Source of the DNA: an uncultured Oscillospiraceae bacterium
Lineage (GTDB): Bacteria; Bacillota; Clostridia; Oscillospirales; JAAYXM01
DNA: 16,858 nt
Direction: 5' to 3'
Assembly: GCA_934446465.1 (NCBI GenBank)
Contig: CAKSEF010000033.1
Location: forward strand, 1 to 16,858
The first letter of the stretch is position 1. The number at the start of each line of letters is the position of its first letter. A model generated the notes under the pieces. The model saw only the letters and a program-made list of their open reading frames with translations. It made no database searches and was not told the origin of the DNA. This document shows positions 14,345-16,858 of the stretch, piece after piece. The translations under genes and the position numbers were made by a program.

Positions 14345-16858
14345 ATGAAAAGAGTACTAAGCTTAATGCTTGCGTTTTGCCTTGTGGTCGGAATACTTCC
14401 GGCAATACACATCGGGGCGGAATCCGAAGTCATCACATACAGCTTTCTGAGTACGGCGATTGACGGCTCAAACAAAGTAAACACTGCCACGGCTACTTAT
14501 GAAAACACGGCGGAGCACGGCTCGGCACCGTGGGCATATGTGAATGCGCTCTATGCCAATAATAATATGTCGTATAACTACGAGAAGTGCTATAATTGGT
14601 ACGGCACGGAAACGTATAAGGAACCCGAGCAGGGCGATGGCGGCTATGTGCTTAAGCTTAAGGTTGAAAATTCGGGATATTACTCTGTAATACTCAGCCA
14701 CATAGCGCAGAAAATGAGCGTAAATGCGAGGATATACTTAGTGCCCGTATCAGCGGGGATTGACTTTGTGTCTACGGGTAGTACACTGTCTCAAAATATT
14801 AAAAATCTCTCGGATGATTATTACCTCGGCTATGCCGAAAGCTATGCGACAAAGCGTGCGATAAAGAAAACATCCCTCAGAAGCAGGCAGATAGAAGCGG
14901 GCTACTATTATCTTGTTATTGCTCCGCATGGAATAGATGATAACTGCCCGACATCAAATCTTTTGCAGTCAAACGGAAAGTATCTCTATACGTTTTCGAT
15001 TTACTCGTTAGAGCTCGACTCGGCATATATGCCGACAATAGAGGCTTCTGCCGGGTGCGGAGCAATGAACGTCGGAGAAAGCTTAAAAGCAGACGTAACG
15101 GTCAAAAACGGCGGAACGATAACTGATGATGTACCCGTCTTTGCATCTCTTACACCCGAAATCGCGGAAATAGCAGATGACGGAACAATAACGGCAAATG
15201 CTGTCGGCAATGCAAGGTTTACAGCAGCCGTCGTGCAGACGACACAGGAGTTTTCCGTCGCCGTAGTAAACCCCGATAAGACGGTTTTTGAGTATTATAT
15301 CGGCGGTCGCGCGGTAGTCGGGACGGAAGATTACAAACAGGGACAGCTGACGACTCCTCCGTCGAGGCTAAACGGTATCCGCACGGATATATCCACTCCG
15401 TGGACATCTGTTTTTAATAAGAATCCGTCTCAGTTCCAAATATACTACGCAAAAACGCCGGAGTCGTATATCGGTGTAACGCTCTCAGCGGTAAAGGCTG
15501 AAAACATCGGCAGTTCATTCTTTGCATATACGTTATATCTTCCAAAGGCCGGATATTACGGGTTTGAGGTTATGAAGCGTTCAAACACGCTCGGAGGACG
15601 TGCCGATTTCTATTTTGCGGATGTCGCAAGACTCGGGGAGAAGGATAACATTCCCTCGGAAAGCGGTCCTGTAACGGCAGAAGACTATATCGGAACCCTC
15701 GATTTTTCGGGGACAAAAAATAATGTCGACACAATAGAGCCTATCGGCGTAGTCTATGCACCTTCGGCAGGCGAATATATGATGGTTATTGTACCTGCCG
15801 ATTCAAAAGGCAATGCAAAGCCCGTATTTAACTACCTCGGATTCCGCATGGACAGTGAAAATGCGCTCCGCTCACTTGAGCTTTCGGGATATAAGACAGA
15901 GCTCGAATACCTCGAGGAGTCAAAAATCGATGCAGTGGCAAAGCGTCTTGACGGATACGTATTCGGTGAAGACGAGGTTGAAATCTCATTCACATCGTCA
16001 AATGAAGATGTTGTTTCCGTAGGCAACGACGGACGTCTCCGCGCGGCAGGCGACGGCACCGCAACAATAACCGTTACCGCATCGGACGGCATTAAGACGA
16101 TAAAAAAAGATATTAAGATAACTTCAACGGATAATTCAGATACTGTCGGTTGTGTATTAGACATAAGCCAAACGCTTTATCTTCGCGAAAAGAAAGAAAT
16201 CAAACTGCTTGTTTTGAAAAGCAGCGGAAACAAGGTTGCAGTTCCGTTTGCGGATATTTCCTATACGGCTGAACCGAGCAATGCCGTTAAAACAGAAAAA
16301 GGATATATAACCGCGCTCAAAGAAGGAGAAGTAAGAATCTCCGCAAGTGCGGAGTTTCGCGGAGAGCAGGTATCGGCAGAAAAGAATGTTACAATAACCA
16401 GACACGACGGAAAGACAGAACCGACAATCTACACATATGAAAAAAGAGAAAATGCCAAGGCGAATGTAAAAAAATATCAGTGGGCGAAAACCGAAGCTGA
16501 TAAGTACACAATTAAAGCCGACAAGATTGTAGATAAGCTGGATAACTACTACAATATCATCCCGGGCGAAGGAGTTCCGCGCGGACGTCAGGTCGGCACT
16601 CCGAACGACCCCGATTATAACCGCTGCCGTTATTGCGGAGAGAATATAATCGCAAAATACGGCGGAACGGGATGGGACATCAACATGGTAACCAGACCGT
16701 GGAAAGTACAGTGCCCCGATTGTAGACGTATTTTCCCGACCAACAACTTTGAAAAGTTCTACGAACTCGGACGCGACGAGCAGGGATATTTTGACGTAAA
16801 CCGTGCGCGCAAGGCACACCACGAAAAATTTGTCTGCGAAAGCGTTAAAAACGGCGAA
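14345..16858 (+). CDS. Secreted multi-domain protein with heparinase II/III-like region, cut by window edge
   Basis: This gene is open to the right edge: 838 codons are seen and the rest lies outside. The ATG at 14345 has AAAGGAG 7 bases upstream. A signal peptide (MKRVLSLMLAFCLVVGILPA, residues 1-20) is followed by the same N-terminal module as the previous protein (about 28-222), an Ig-like domain (230-308), a second related module (313-503), two more Ig-like domains (about 506-594, with ISFTSSNEDVVSVGNDGRL, and 600-685) and a new region from about 695. That region has a C761-RY-C764 ... C790-PD-C793 pair, then RRIFPTNNFEKFYELG and DEQGYFD. I recognise this as similar to the stretch before the catalytic (alpha/alpha) domain of heparinase II/III-like polysaccharide lyases. 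If so, the missing C-terminus carries the lyase. That assignment is inference from pattern recall. Confidence 0.85.
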   Translation, partial: MKRVLSLMLAFCLVVGILPAIHIGAESEVITYSFLSTAIDGSNKVNTATATYENTAEHGSAPWAYVNALYANNNMSYNYEKCYNWYGTETYKEPEQGDGGYVLKLKVENSGYYSVILSHIAQKMSVNARIYLVPVSAGIDFVSTGSTLSQNIKNLSDDYYLGYAESYATKRAIKKTSLRSRQIEAGYYYLVIAPHGIDDNCPTSNLLQSNGKYLYTFSIYSLELDSAYMPTIEASAGCGAMNVGESLKADVTVKNGGTITDDVPVFASLTPEIAEIADDGTITANAVGNARFTAAVVQTTQEFSVAVVNPDKTVFEYYIGGRAVVGTEDYKQGQLTTPPSRLNGIRTDISTPWTSVFNKNPSQFQIYYAKTPESYIGVTLSAVKAENIGSSFFAYTLYLPKAGYYGFEVMKRSNTLGGRADFYFADVARLGEKDNIPSESGPVTAEDYIGTLDFSGTKNNVDTIEPIGVVYAPSAGEYMMVIVPADSKGNAKPVFNYLGFRMDSENALRSLELSGYKTELEYLEESKIDAVAKRLDGYVFGEDEVEISFTSSNEDVVSVGNDGRLRAAGDGTATITVTASDGIKTIKKDIKITSTDNSDTVGCVLDISQTLYLREKKEIKLLVLKSSGNKVAVPFADISYTAEPSNAVKTEKGYITALKEGEVRISASAEFRGEQVSAEKNVTITRHDGKTEPTIYTYEKRENAKANVKKYQWAKTEADKYTIKADKIVDKLDNYYNIIPGEGVPRGRQVGTPNDPDYNRCRYCGENIIAKYGGTGWDINMVTRPWKVQCPDCRRIFPTNNFEKFYELGRDEQGYFDVNRARKAHHEKFVCESVKNGE
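14435..15009 (+). repeat. Copy 2 of a large direct repeat encoding the N-terminal module
   Basis: This is the partner of 11809-12380, in the same orientation and about 2.63 kb downstream. It encodes the same run of modules just after the signal peptide of the second secreted protein, with one extra codon near 14769. The high similarity at the 5' part makes the pair a possible substrate for homologous recombination. Confidence 0.9.

Noticed and set aside
16157..16822. Open frame of 221 codons on the minus strand inside the second secreted-protein gene
   Set aside because: It is hydrophobic and phenylalanine-rich as expected from the complement of lysine/glutamate-rich coding DNA, and the plus frame encodes Ig-like and CxxC motifs.

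Overview
The window looks like a carbohydrate-degradation locus of a Gram-positive anaerobe, most likely an uncultured gut or rumen member of Clostridia (Bacillota). The evidence is strong AGGAGG-type ribosome binding sites, moderate GC, AraC-type regulators beside sugar enzymes, and large secreted proteins carrying bacterial Ig-like (Big_2-type) domains. The taxonomic placement is inference. No RNA gene, CRISPR array, insertion sequence or phage gene was seen.

Region 1 (1-6729, minus strand). In transcription order it holds an AraC-family regulator, a GH20-type beta-N-acetylhexosaminidase, a beta-propeller protein of unknown activity, and a Gfo/Idh/MocA oxidoreductase that runs off the left edge. 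None of the three enzymes has a visible signal peptide, so they should act in the cytoplasm on imported oligosaccharides.

Region 2 (6865-10552, plus strand). This is a compact four-gene operon divergent from the first AraC gene: an enolase-superfamily sugar-acid dehydratase, a UlaG-like metallo-beta-lactamase-fold hydrolase, a short-chain dehydrogenase and an RraA-family protein. Gene gaps are 4 bases, 4 bases and a 4-base overlap. The four families match, one each, the steps of a non-phosphorylating oxidative sugar pathway: dehydrogenase, lactonase, dehydratase, pyruvate-type aldolase. I find this the most interesting hypothesis in the window. The operon ends at a perfect 18-bp hairpin that also terminates the convergent gene.

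Region 3 (10588-16858). A second AraC-family regulator (minus strand) is divergent from two tandem secreted proteins (plus strand). The first (844 aa) has only binding-type modules. The second (at least 838 aa, cut by the right edge) has the same modules followed by a CxxC...CxxC region resembling the N-terminal part of heparinase II/III-like lyases. Their N-terminal modules are nearly identical at DNA level while the rest has diverged strongly, which suggests recent duplication or gene conversion.

Taken together, a plausible reading is extracellular binding and cleavage of a uronic-acid or amino-sugar polysaccharide, uptake by a transporter not in this window, intracellular trimming by the hexosaminidase and perhaps the propeller protein, and oxidation of the released sugar to pyruvate plus an aldehyde. 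The substrate cannot be named from sequence alone.
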